Below, in pieces: positions 34,234 through 42,835 of a DNA stretch of 64,000 nucleotides (positions are counted from its first letter, which is position 1; each line of letters begins with the position of its first letter). The position numbers were made by a program, and so were the translations under genes. The stretch comes from CAUJIW01 sp963205175 (GTDB lineage: Bacteria; Pseudomonadota; Alphaproteobacteria; Sphingomonadales; Sphingomonadaceae): NCBI GenBank assembly GCA_041060555.1, contig JBEUDS010000001.1. The stretch is one strand, 5' to 3'. The notes under the pieces were generated by a model. That model saw nothing but the letters and a program-made list of their open reading frames with translations. It did no database searches and had not been told where the DNA came from.

Positions 34234-36363
34234 GTGAGCAGAACCATGCGCTGGGCGGCGCTTGCCGCCGTCGTGATTGCCGTTGGCGCCACCGGGTGGA
34301 CGCGGGGAGGCGCGGAATCCGCTACCGGGCCATCGCCGTGGGACAAGCTGCTGGCCGCCACGAAAAACCCGGGCGACTGGGTGACCTACGGCGGCACGTT
34401 CGACGAGCAGCGGTTCAGCCGGCTGACCCGGATCAACGACAGCAACGTCGGCGGGCTGGGGCTCGCCTGGTCCTACGAGTTCGATACCAACCGTGCCCAG
34501 GAAAGCACGCCGCTGGAACATGACGGGGTGCTCTATGTCACCACCGCCTGGTCGAAGGTCTATGCCTTCGAGGCGGCGAGCGGCAAGCTGCTGTGGCACT
34601 ACGACCCGGAAGTCCCCGGTGCCTACGGCGCCAAGGGATGCTGCGACGTCGGCAATCGCGGCGCGGCGCTCTACGACGGCAAGCTCTATTTCGGCGCCTT
34701 CGACGGCCGGCTGATCGCGCTGGACATCAAGACCGGCAAGCCGGTGTGGTCGGTGGTGACGGTCGACCAGCGCCGGACCTACACGATCACCGGCGCGCCG
34801 CGCATCGTCAAGGGCAAGGTGGTGATCGGCAACGGCGGCGCGGAACTGGGCGCGCGCGGCTATGTCACCGCTTATGACGCCCAGACCGGCCGGCAGGTGT
34901 GGCGCTTCTACACCGTGCCCGGCAATCCCGCCGACGGGCCGGACCACGCGGCCTCCGACAAGGTGCTGGCACAAAAGGCCGCCGGCACCTGGTTTGGCGA
35001 ATACTGGCGCACCGGCGGCGGCGGCACCGTGTGGGATTCCATCGTCTACGACCAGGAGCTGGACCAGCTCTATATCGGCGTCGGCAACGGCAGCCCGTGG
35101 AACCACAAGGTGCGCAGCGCCGGCAAGGGCGACAACCTGTTCCTGTCGTCGATCGTCGCGCTCGACCCCGACAGCGGCGCCTATCGCTGGCACTATCAGG
35201 GCACGCCGGGCGACAGCTGGGATTACACCCACACCCAGACCATCACGCTGGCGACGCTGACCCTCGATGGCAAGCCGCGCAAGGTGCTGATGCAGGCGCC
35301 GAAAAACGGTTTCTTCTTCGTCATCGACCGCACCAGCGGCAAGCTGCTGTCGGCGCGCAATTTCGTCAAGGTGAACTGGGCCAGCCACTATGACCTCGCC
35401 ACCGGCCGCCCGGTCGAGGACCCCGCCGCCCGCTATACCCAGGGCCCTTACGCCGCCGTGCCCGGCGCGCTGGGGGCGCACAACTGGCAGCCGATGGCGT
35501 TCAGCCCGCAGACCGGGCTGGCCTATATTCCCGCCAATCACGCGGTGTTCGGCTATGAGGACCCGGCCAGTTTCAAGGTGGTGCCGGGGCGCTGGAACCT
35601 CGGCCTGAAAACCGAGGGCACGTCGCCGCCCGACGATCCGGCGGCGCTGAAGGCGATGCGCGACATGCTGAGCGGCCGCCTGATCGCCTGGGACCCGGTC
35701 AACCAGCGGGAAAAATGGGGATTCGATTACCCCGAGCCATGGAATGGCGGCATTCTCACCACCGCCGGCAATCTGGTGTTCCAGGGCGACACCAAGGGCC
35801 ATCTACGTGCCTTCGCCGCCGACAGCGGCAAGGTGCTGTGGACGGTCCAGCTCGGCATGCCGATCATGGCCGCCCCGGTGACGTTCGAGGTCGCCGGCGC
35901 CCAGTATGTCGCGGTGGCCGGCGGCTATGGCGGCGCCTATGCGCTGACCTCGCCGTTCAACGACAATCCCGGCCCGCGTCCCAATGGCCGGCTGTTCGTG
36001 TTCCGCCTGGGCGCTGCGACGCCGCTGCCGGTCATCGACCGGATCGAGGCGGGGCCGGCCAACCCGCCCACCGAACGGTTCCCGGCCGACCAGGTGGCGC
36101 GCGGTCAGGCGGTGTTCGAACGGGAATGCTGGAGCTGTCACGGCCCCGGCGCCATCTCCAGCGGCGTGGTGCCGGACCTGCGCCGCTCGGCCGCGCTCAC
36201 CAGCGCCGAGGCCTGGCATGGCATCGTCATGGAGGGCGCGCTGCAGGACCGCGGCATGATCGGCTTCGCGCCCTACCTCTCCAACGCCGAGGCCGAGGAT
36301 TTGCGCGCCTATGTCGCCGAACGGGCACGGCTGTTGCAAGAGCAAGAGAAGGCCGGCCGATGA
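34234..36363 (+). CDS. PQQ-dependent quinohaemoprotein alcohol dehydrogenase
   Basis: A 709-residue periplasmic enzyme starting at GTG behind GGGGAGAG. It has an N-terminal signal peptide (about 1-28) and an eight-bladed PQQ propeller with the vicinal disulfide pair C136-C137 (KGCCDVGNRG). A C-terminal cytochrome c domain binds haem at C632-x2-C635-H636 (CWSCH). Type II enzymes of this kind oxidise primary and secondary alcohols and pass electrons to the respiratory chain. It lies between the BVMO and esterase genes, so it may oxidise the P450 product or the alcohol released by ester hydrolysis. No PQQ synthesis genes are in the window. Confidence 0.93.
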   Translation: MSRTMRWAALAAVVIAVGATGWTRGGAESATGPSPWDKLLAATKNPGDWVTYGGTFDEQRFSRLTRINDSNVGGLGLAWSYEFDTNRAQESTPLEHDGVLYVTTAWSKVYAFEAASGKLLWHYDPEVPGAYGAKGCCDVGNRGAALYDGKLYFGAFDGRLIALDIKTGKPVWSVVTVDQRRTYTITGAPRIVKGKVVIGNGGAELGARGYVTAYDAQTGRQVWRFYTVPGNPADGPDHAASDKVLAQKAAGTWFGEYWRTGGGGTVWDSIVYDQELDQLYIGVGNGSPWNHKVRSAGKGDNLFLSSIVALDPDSGAYRWHYQGTPGDSWDYTHTQTITLATLTLDGKPRKVLMQAPKNGFFFVIDRTSGKLLSARNFVKVNWASHYDLATGRPVEDPAARYTQGPYAAVPGALGAHNWQPMAFSPQTGLAYIPANHAVFGYEDPASFKVVPGRWNLGLKTEGTSPPDDPAALKAMRDMLSGRLIAWDPVNQREKWGFDYPEPWNGGILTTAGNLVFQGDTKGHLRAFAADSGKVLWTVQLGMPIMAAPVTFEVAGAQYVAVAGGYGGAYALTSPFNDNPGPRPNGRLFVFRLGAATPLPVIDRIEAGPANPPTERFPADQVARGQAVFERECWSCHGPGAISSGVVPDLRRSAALTSAEAWHGIVMEGALQDRGMIGFAPYLSNAEAEDLRAYVAERARLLQEQEKAGR

Positions 36364-37298
36364 GCGATCCCGTGGTTCTGCCTGAAACCGCCGCCCTGCT
36401 GGCCTTGCTGGCGGCCCAGCCGGGGCCGCATCTGGCCGACATGCCGGCGGACGTCGCCCGCGAGGCTTACCGCCAGATGGGGACGCTGTTCGACGCGCCC
36501 GCCGACCCCGCCGTCCGCACCGTCGATTTCAGCGGCGGCGGCTGTGCCCTGCGCGCCTATTTCCCCGGCGCCCCGGTACCGGGACCGGTGATCGTCTACA
36601 TGCACGGCGGCGGCTGGGTGATCGGCGATCTCGAAACCCACCACGGCCTGTGCGCCCTGATCGCGCGTGTCACCGGCCTGCGCGTGGTGGCGGTGGACTA
36701 CCGGCTGGCGCCGGAGCATCCATTTCCGGCAGCCCACGAGGATTGCCTGGCGGCCGCGACCTTCGTCGCCGCCGGCCCGGCGGTGCTGGAGGCGCCGGTG
36801 ACGGGCATCGCGGTGGCCGGCGACAGCGCCGGCGGCAACCTCGCCTTCCATGTGGCGACGCAGCTGACAACCGCGCCCGTGCTCGGCCAGCTGCTGATCT
36901 ACCCGGTGGGGGACTGCACCAGCCCGGAGACCGGCTCCTACCGGCAGTTCGCCGAAGGCTATCTGCTCGACCGCCGGCTGATGGACCGATTCATCGCCGA
37001 CTATCTGCCCGACCCGGCGTCGCGCGCGCGACCGGCGCTGTCGCCGGTGCTGCATCCACTGCCGGCACGGGTGCCGCCGGCGGTGATCCTGACCGCCGGC
37101 CTCGACATGCTGCGCGACCAGGGCCGCGCGCTGGCGGACGGGATCGTGGGGCGGGGCGGCGAGGTGCACTTCGTGGAGGCGGAAGGTCTGATTCATGGCC
37201 TGGCGACGATGCGTCAGGCCTTGCCGACGGGTGACACGGTGATCCGCCAGGCGGTGGGCATTTTCGCCGCCATGATCGGCGCCAACAGGAACAAGTGA
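36360..37298 (+). CDS. Alpha/beta hydrolase, hormone-sensitive-lipase type esterase
   Basis: A 312-residue serine hydrolase. The oxyanion-hole motif HGGGW is at 82-86 and the nucleophile S156 is in GDSAGGN. The acid is probably Asp in AGLDMLRDQG and the His is in EGLIHGLA. HSL-family esterases cleave short and medium acyl esters or lactones. The ATG overlaps the preceding stop codon (ATGA), coupling it to the PQQ dehydrogenase. Within the island it is the natural candidate to open the ester or lactone made by the BVMO. Confidence 0.92.
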   Translation: MSDPVVLPETAALLALLAAQPGPHLADMPADVAREAYRQMGTLFDAPADPAVRTVDFSGGGCALRAYFPGAPVPGPVIVYMHGGGWVIGDLETHHGLCALIARVTGLRVVAVDYRLAPEHPFPAAHEDCLAAATFVAAGPAVLEAPVTGIAVAGDSAGGNLAFHVATQLTTAPVLGQLLIYPVGDCTSPETGSYRQFAEGYLLDRRLMDRFIADYLPDPASRARPALSPVLHPLPARVPPAVILTAGLDMLRDQGRALADGIVGRGGEVHFVEAEGLIHGLATMRQALPTGDTVIRQAVGIFAAMIGANRNK

Positions 37299-37312
37299 GA
37301 GGAGCCCTGAAC

Positions 37313-38740
37313 GTGCGAAACTATCTCGATTTCTACATCAATGGCGCCTGGGTGGCACCGGTTCAGCCGCGCCCGCTCGACGTCATCAATCCGGCGACCG
37401 AACAGGTGGCCGGCCGGATCAGCCTCGGGCAGGCCGCCGATGTCGACCGGGCGGTCGAGGCGGCGCGGCGGGCCTTCATCCGCTTCGGCCGCAGCAGCAA
37501 GGCGGAACGGCTCGACCTGCTGGACGCGGTGATCGCGGCCTTCCAGGCGCGTCAGCAGGACATGGCGGACGCGGTGCGGGAGGAAATGGGCGCGCCGACC
37601 GCGCTGGCGGTGGGCGCCCATGTGCCGTTCGCGCTGGCGCACTTTCTGACCGCGCGCCAGCTGCTGGTCGACTTCGACCCTGACGTGGCGATGGGCACCA
37701 CCCGGCTGACCAAGGAGCCGATCGGCGTCGTGGCGATGATCACGCCGTGGAACTGGCCGCTCAACCAGATCGCCTGCAAGGTGGCGCCGGCGCTGGCGGT
37801 GGGCTGCACCATGGTGCTCAAGCCCTCCGAGGTGGCGCCGTTCAGTGGTCATATTTTCGCCGAGGTGATGCACGCGGCCGGCGTGCCGGCGGGTGTGTTC
37901 AACCTGGTGCACGGCGACGGACCGACCGTCGGCGCGGCGCTGTCGTCGCACCCCCATGTCGACATGGTGTCGTTTACCGGCTCGACGCGGGCAGGGGTGG
38001 AAGTGGCGCGCAACGCCGCCTCGACGGTGAAGCGGGTGCACCAGGAGCTGGGCGGCAAATCCGCCAACATCATCCTTGAGGATGCCGACTTCGCCGCTTC
38101 GGTGCGCAAGGGCGTCGAGGCGATGATGGTCAACAGCGGCCAGAGCTGCAACGCGCCGTCACGCATGTTGCTGCCGGCCCGCCGCATGGCGGAAGCCAGG
38201 GACATTGCCCGTGCGGCGATCGCGGCGCAGAAGGTCGGCGCGCCGACCGAGGACGTGCATCTGGGGCCGGTGGTGTCCGACGTGCAGTGGAACCGCATTC
38301 AGGCGCTGATCGAGAAGGGCATCGCCGAGGGCGCGACGCTGGTGGCGGGTGGCCCGGGCAAGCCGGAGGGGCTGAACCAGGGCTATTATGTGCGCCCGAC
38401 GGTGTTCGCCGATGTCGACAACCAGATGACCATCGCGCGGGAGGAGATTTTCGGCCCGGTGTTGGTGATGATCGGCTATGATGACGAGGAGCAGGCGATC
38501 GAGATCGCCAACGACACGCCCTACGGTCTGGCGGGTTACGTGCAGTCCGGCGATCTGGAGCGCGGCCGCGCGGTTGCCGCGCGCATCCGGGCCGGGCAGG
38601 TGGCGCTCAACTATGCGCCGCTCGATCTGGCGGCGCCGTTTGGCGGCTACAAGCAGTCGGGCAATGGCCGGGAATGGGGTGAGCATGCCTTCCACGAGTT
38701 CATGGAAGTGAAGGCCGTGCTTGGCTACAACGCCGCCTGA
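37313..38740 (+). CDS. NAD(P)-dependent aldehyde dehydrogenase
   Basis: A 475-residue ALDH. The catalytic C279 is in SGQSCNAPSR and general base E245 in HQELGGKSANI; the cofactor-binding TPWNWPLNQI and GSTRAG motifs are clear. It oxidises an aldehyde to an acid, feeding the acyl-CoA ligases of the island. A GTG start (MRNYLDFYING) was chosen behind GAGAGGAG, 14 bp after the esterase stop; a GTG six codons earlier is possible. Last gene before a terminator. Confidence 0.93.
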   Translation: MRNYLDFYINGAWVAPVQPRPLDVINPATEQVAGRISLGQAADVDRAVEAARRAFIRFGRSSKAERLDLLDAVIAAFQARQQDMADAVREEMGAPTALAVGAHVPFALAHFLTARQLLVDFDPDVAMGTTRLTKEPIGVVAMITPWNWPLNQIACKVAPALAVGCTMVLKPSEVAPFSGHIFAEVMHAAGVPAGVFNLVHGDGPTVGAALSSHPHVDMVSFTGSTRAGVEVARNAASTVKRVHQELGGKSANIILEDADFAASVRKGVEAMMVNSGQSCNAPSRMLLPARRMAEARDIARAAIAAQKVGAPTEDVHLGPVVSDVQWNRIQALIEKGIAEGATLVAGGPGKPEGLNQGYYVRPTVFADVDNQMTIAREEIFGPVLVMIGYDDEEQAIEIANDTPYGLAGYVQSGDLERGRAVAARIRAGQVALNYAPLDLAAPFGGYKQSGNGREWGEHAFHEFMEVKAVLGYNAA

Positions 38741-38762
38741 GCACAACGGGCAGTAACGGGAG

Positions 38763-38796
38763 CCGCGCGCCGGTGCTGGTCGGCGCGCGGTTTGTC
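38763..38796 (+). terminator. Intrinsic terminator after aldehyde dehydrogenase
   Basis: A perfect 10-bp stem CCGCGCGCCG...CGGCGCGCGG with an 8-nt loop is followed by TTTGTCGTTGT. It separates the plus-strand BVMO-PQQADH-esterase-ALDH unit from the convergent AraC-type gene. Confidence 0.75.
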
Positions 38797-38823
38797 GTTG
38801 TCGTCTGTGGCGGTACGCGCGGT

Positions 38824-39867
38824 CTAGCGCAGCTTGCCCGACTGCAGCAGCTGGCGGCGATACTCGAAGGCGCCGATGCCGGCCCAGCGCTTGAAGGCGC
38901 GCGAGAAGCTGGAGGGCTCGGCGAAGCCGACGGCAAAGGCGATGGCCTCGATGCTCATGTGCCGGTCCGCCAGCAGCGCGCGGGTGCGGCGATAACGCGC
39001 TTCGTCGACAATGGTGGAAAAGCGTGTGCCTTCCTCGGCGAGGCGGCGATGCAGCGTGCGCTCCGACAGCGCCAACTGGCGCGCGGCCTCGGCGGCGCCG
39101 GGCATCTGTTCGCCCCCGGCATTGAGAAGCACGGTCAGCCGGTGCGTCACCGGGGTGTCGGCGCGGGCGCGGCTGAGCAGACCGTCACAGCGCGCGCTGT
39201 AGAGCGCGGACAGCTCGCCGTCGGCCAGCGGCAGCGGCTTGCTCGCCATGCCAGGCAGGAAGATCCACTGGGTGCGGGCGGCATCGAATTCGACCGGGCA
39301 GGGAAAACTCTTGCGGATTTCGTTCCAGTTGGCCGGCGGTGGCGCCGCCACGGTAATGCGCTCCAGCACCTGTTCGCCCGCCATCAGGTCGGCGATCAGC
39401 GTCCGGATGGCGCCGAGATCGCGATGCTGGGTGAATTTTTCGAGATGACTGGGCAGCTTGTCGTCGTTGCTGAGCAGGGCGCAGGCGCCGTTGGGCGCCG
39501 ATGCGTAGCGATAGTTGATCAGTGAAAATGTCAGCTCCTGATAGCGACAGGCGATTTCCAGGGCTTCGCCCAGTGTGCGCGCCGTCATCATCGCCAGTCC
39601 GAGTGCGCCGTATTTGATCGAGCGATAACGCAGGCCGACGTCGAGCCAGAGATTGGGGTGATTGGTGGTGGACTCGGCGAACCCCTGTTGAAGCAGCAGT
39701 TCCTCCTGGGCCAGCAGTTCGCTGGCGCCGTCGTCGAGGCGCACCGGCTTCAGGCGATTGTCCCGGCAGAAAGTATCCCAGTTGACGTTGAGTTCCGCCG
39801 CCAGCGCATGACGCATGATGCGGGCGCTGAGGTCAGGCAATGCCGCGTAAAGTGCATTGGAGTGCAT
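38824..39867 (-). CDS. AraC-family transcriptional regulator
   Basis: A 347-residue regulator with an N-terminal Arabinose_bd-type ligand domain (about 20-210) and a C-terminal double helix-turn-helix (about 235-340, with LALSERTLHRRLAEEGTRF and AIAFAVGFAEPSSFSRAFKRW). This OruR/ArgR-like architecture is common in regulators of lipid, alkane and terpenoid use. It is divergent from the second TonB receptor gene across a 411-bp spacer and convergent with the ALDH operon, so it is a likely controller of both. Confidence 0.9.
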   Translation of the reverse strand: MHSNALYAALPDLSARIMRHALAAELNVNWDTFCRDNRLKPVRLDDGASELLAQEELLLQQGFAESTTNHPNLWLDVGLRYRSIKYGALGLAMMTARTLGEALEIACRYQELTFSLINYRYASAPNGACALLSNDDKLPSHLEKFTQHRDLGAIRTLIADLMAGEQVLERITVAAPPPANWNEIRKSFPCPVEFDAARTQWIFLPGMASKPLPLADGELSALYSARCDGLLSRARADTPVTHRLTVLLNAGGEQMPGAAEAARQLALSERTLHRRLAEEGTRFSTIVDEARYRRTRALLADRHMSIEAIAFAVGFAEPSSFSRAFKRWAGIGAFEYRRQLLQSGKLR

Positions 39868-40278
39868 GGTGTTGATAGCCTCCCCCGTTCGCGCATTTTA
39901 TGCGTTTGTTGCCGTCAGCTTAACCCCCCATGGCAATTTGCGTCAAGAAGTTGGCGGGCTCCGTCATGGCGTGCCGCTGCTGTTTCATGCATTGTCATGT
40001 AATAAAAGGGAGAATCTTTCATAGAAGACGGCAAGTCATTCGCGCCATAGATGCCGGTATCGCTCAAGTTGTTTGTGGCGGTATCGGGAAAATAAAGCAT
40101 CTGGAGGCGCCGTGGAGATATTTGGCGTCGTTGAATCTCTGGAAATAACCAGAGTCGCGGACGGGGGGATATTGCACCTGAAAAATCGCAAGTGCCCGTA
40201 TGCCGGCCGCGATAATGGAGTTCGCGGGCGCTGACGGCCGTCCGCGCGATCATGTTTCGGATCTTGGGGGAGAGAAAA
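39868..40278. promoter_or_regulatory. Divergent spacer between AraC regulator and TonB receptor
   Basis: A 411-bp AT-richer non-coding spacer. Inverted repeats CGCAT-TTT-ATGCG (near 39891-39903) and CTCTGG-AAATAA-CCAGAG (40137-40154) are candidate regulator sites. GGGGGAGAG precedes the receptor start. No gene is visible. Confidence 0.5.
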
Positions 40279-42675
40279 ATGAACACGACTACGAGGATCG
40301 CTCTGGCCACATCGACGGCCATGATGATGGCGGGCGTTGCGGCGCCAGCCTGGGCGAACGCCGAAGGCGCGGCGGATTCAGTCATCGGCGAGATCATCGT
40401 CACTGCCAACAAGCGCAGCGAGAGCATCAGCAAGGTTGGCGCCAGCATCAGCGCGTTCGACACCCAGATGCTCGAAAATCGCAACATCGGCAACGCGGAG
40501 GAACTCGCCCAGACGATCCCCGGCATGGCGCTGGCGCCGTCGACGCACGGCACGCCGGTATTCACCCTGCGCGGCATCGGCTACAATGCCGACGCGCTGG
40601 GCGTCTATCCGGCGGTCAGCGTGTCCATGGATCAGGCGCCGATGCCGTTTCCGGTGCTGGCGGGACATTCCATGTACGATCTGGAGCGGGTGGAGGTGCT
40701 GAAAGGCCCGCAGGGTACCCTGTTCGGTCAGAACTCCACCGGTGGCGCCATCAACTATATCGCCGCCAAGCCGACGGAGGCGCTGGAGGCGGGGTTCAAC
40801 CTCGAATATGGCCGCTTCAACGAGGTTCGTGGCACTGCGTATCTCAGCGGTCCGGTCACCGATACGCTGGGCGTCCGCCTGGCCGTGGACGCCGCCCATC
40901 GCGACGGCTGGCAATACAGCACCAGCCGCAATGACAAGAATGGCGAGCAGAACTACGTCGCCGCGCGCCTGGTCACCGTGTGGGCGCCCAACGAGCGCAC
41001 CCGCTTCGAACTCAATATCAACGGCTCGGTCGACCGCTCCGAGCCTCAGGCGCTGCAGATCATCGCCTCGATGCCCTCGACCCCGGCCGCGCCGACGTTC
41101 GAGGAGCTGAACGTCCCCCTGTCGCCGAAGAAAATCCGCGCCGCTGACTGGTCCATTGTCGGGCGGTCGGAAAACGAGTTGCAGTCGGCCACCGACGCGG
41201 CCGAGCCGGATGGCAATCGCAAGCTTTTCCAGGCCTTCCTGCGCGCTGATTATGATGTATCGGACGAGATCACGCTGACCTCGATCTCCACCTACAATCA
41301 TCTGAAACAGGAGATGTCGTTCGATCTCGACGGCTCGGCCTATCAGCTTGTCGACAACCCGCGTGACGACGGCAAAATCTCCGATTTCAGCCAGGAGCTG
41401 CGACTGTCGAATGCCTCGACGCCGGGCGCCACGTTCCGCTGGACCGTCGGTGGAAATTACAACCACAGCAAGGTCGAGGAATATCAGGACATCACCTATG
41501 GTCACAATTCACTGAGCAACGCCGGCACCAACTACATTCACATCAGCGGCGTCGACAACCGCGGCCGGATGAATTCCTACGCGGCGTTCGCCAATGGGGA
41601 ATATGACGTCACCGAGCAGATCACGCTGAAGGCGGCCGCCCGCTACACCAAGTCGTCGAACAAGAACTCGATGTGCAATCTCGATCCGGTGGCGGACCAG
41701 AATGTCGCCGAGCTGTTCATGCTGCTGGGCGAACTGGTTGGCGGGCAGAGCGTGACGCTGCTGCCCGGCGACTGCTACACGCTCAACGCCGACAATCTGC
41801 CGGGCGACGTCTTCCGCAACAACCTGAAGGAAGACAATGTGTCGTGGCGGGTCGGCGTCGACTTCAAGGCCTCGGCCACCACGCTGCTCTATGCCAATAT
41901 TTCCCGCGGCTACAAGGCGGGCAGCTTCCCGGTGATCACCGCCTCGTTGCAGTCCCAGCTGCTGCCGGCCAAACAGGAATCGGTGACCGCCTACGAGGCC
42001 GGATTCAAGACCCGGCTGGCCGACAACATGGTGCAGCTCAGCGGCGCGATTTTCTATCAGGACTACCGCGACAAGCAGGTGCAGGGCACCGTCGCCACCG
42101 GCCTGTTCGGTTTGCTGCAGCGCCTCGACAACCTGCCGAAATCGCACATCTTCGGTGTCGAGGCGGACGTCGTCGTGCGCCCGGTCGAGGGGCTGACGCT
42201 GACCGGCTCGGCCAGCTACCTCAAGACCGAGGTCGACCGCTATTCGGGCATCAGTGTGTTCGGCGATCCGGTGGACTTCGCCGGCAGCCGACTGCCGTTC
42301 GCACCAAAATGGACGCTGGTGGGTGACATCGACTACCGCCTGCCGATGGAGTCGGGCGGCACGCTATTTGTCGGCGCCGGGGTCAATTACCGCACGAGCG
42401 TCGATACCTATGTCGGCGGCAGTACGCTGGCGATCCCCGACAACGGCGTCAATCGCTGGCGTTCCCGCATCCCGTTCAAGATCGACGGCTATGCCCTGGT
42501 CGATGCCCGGCTGGGCTATGAGTTTCCCGGTGACAAGGTCACGGTTTCGGTGTGGGGGCGCAACATCTTCAACAAATATCACGTCCAGAACGTGATTTCC
42601 TACAACGACATCATCACCCAGGCGGTCGGCCAGCCGGCGACCTACGGTGTCGCCCTGAAGATCCGCTGGAACTAG
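40279..42675 (+). CDS. TonB-dependent outer-membrane receptor (second)
   Basis: A 798-residue receptor with a signal peptide (about 1-32, ending PAWANA), TonB box region (GEIIVTANKRSES), plug (VEVLKGPQGTLFGQNSTGG) and a barrel ending in KIRWN. It is only moderately similar to the first receptor, so it may recognise another substrate or a modified one. It is divergent from the AraC-type regulator, which may control it, and is followed by the acyl-CoA ligase after a G-rich spacer. Confidence 0.92.
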   Translation: MNTTTRIALATSTAMMMAGVAAPAWANAEGAADSVIGEIIVTANKRSESISKVGASISAFDTQMLENRNIGNAEELAQTIPGMALAPSTHGTPVFTLRGIGYNADALGVYPAVSVSMDQAPMPFPVLAGHSMYDLERVEVLKGPQGTLFGQNSTGGAINYIAAKPTEALEAGFNLEYGRFNEVRGTAYLSGPVTDTLGVRLAVDAAHRDGWQYSTSRNDKNGEQNYVAARLVTVWAPNERTRFELNINGSVDRSEPQALQIIASMPSTPAAPTFEELNVPLSPKKIRAADWSIVGRSENELQSATDAAEPDGNRKLFQAFLRADYDVSDEITLTSISTYNHLKQEMSFDLDGSAYQLVDNPRDDGKISDFSQELRLSNASTPGATFRWTVGGNYNHSKVEEYQDITYGHNSLSNAGTNYIHISGVDNRGRMNSYAAFANGEYDVTEQITLKAAARYTKSSNKNSMCNLDPVADQNVAELFMLLGELVGGQSVTLLPGDCYTLNADNLPGDVFRNNLKEDNVSWRVGVDFKASATTLLYANISRGYKAGSFPVITASLQSQLLPAKQESVTAYEAGFKTRLADNMVQLSGAIFYQDYRDKQVQGTVATGLFGLLQRLDNLPKSHIFGVEADVVVRPVEGLTLTGSASYLKTEVDRYSGISVFGDPVDFAGSRLPFAPKWTLVGDIDYRLPMESGGTLFVGAGVNYRTSVDTYVGGSTLAIPDNGVNRWRSRIPFKIDGYALVDARLGYEFPGDKVTVSVWGRNIFNKYHVQNVISYNDIITQAVGQPATYGVALKIRWN

Positions 42676-42725
42676 GGGGGGGTACAGAGGGGTCGATAGG
42701 GGGGGGGTGCGCCGGGGTCTTGGGG
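42675..42725 (+). other. G-quadruplex-prone G-run cluster
   Basis: Five G-runs of 8, 4, 9, 4 and 4 bases lie within 51 bp, starting at the receptor stop codon, on the sense strand. A hairpin CCCGCATC-GCGCAT-GATGCGGG follows at 42732-42753. The long runs are also prone to slippage. Confidence 0.65.
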
Positions 42726-42835
42726 CACGCCCCCGCATCGCGCATGATGCGGGCCGGCACAGGGCGGCCGGGGTGGCCAGACGGGTCGCGCGATCATGAT
42801 TGCCTTGTGGAACAAGACGGGGTGAGGGGAGACGG

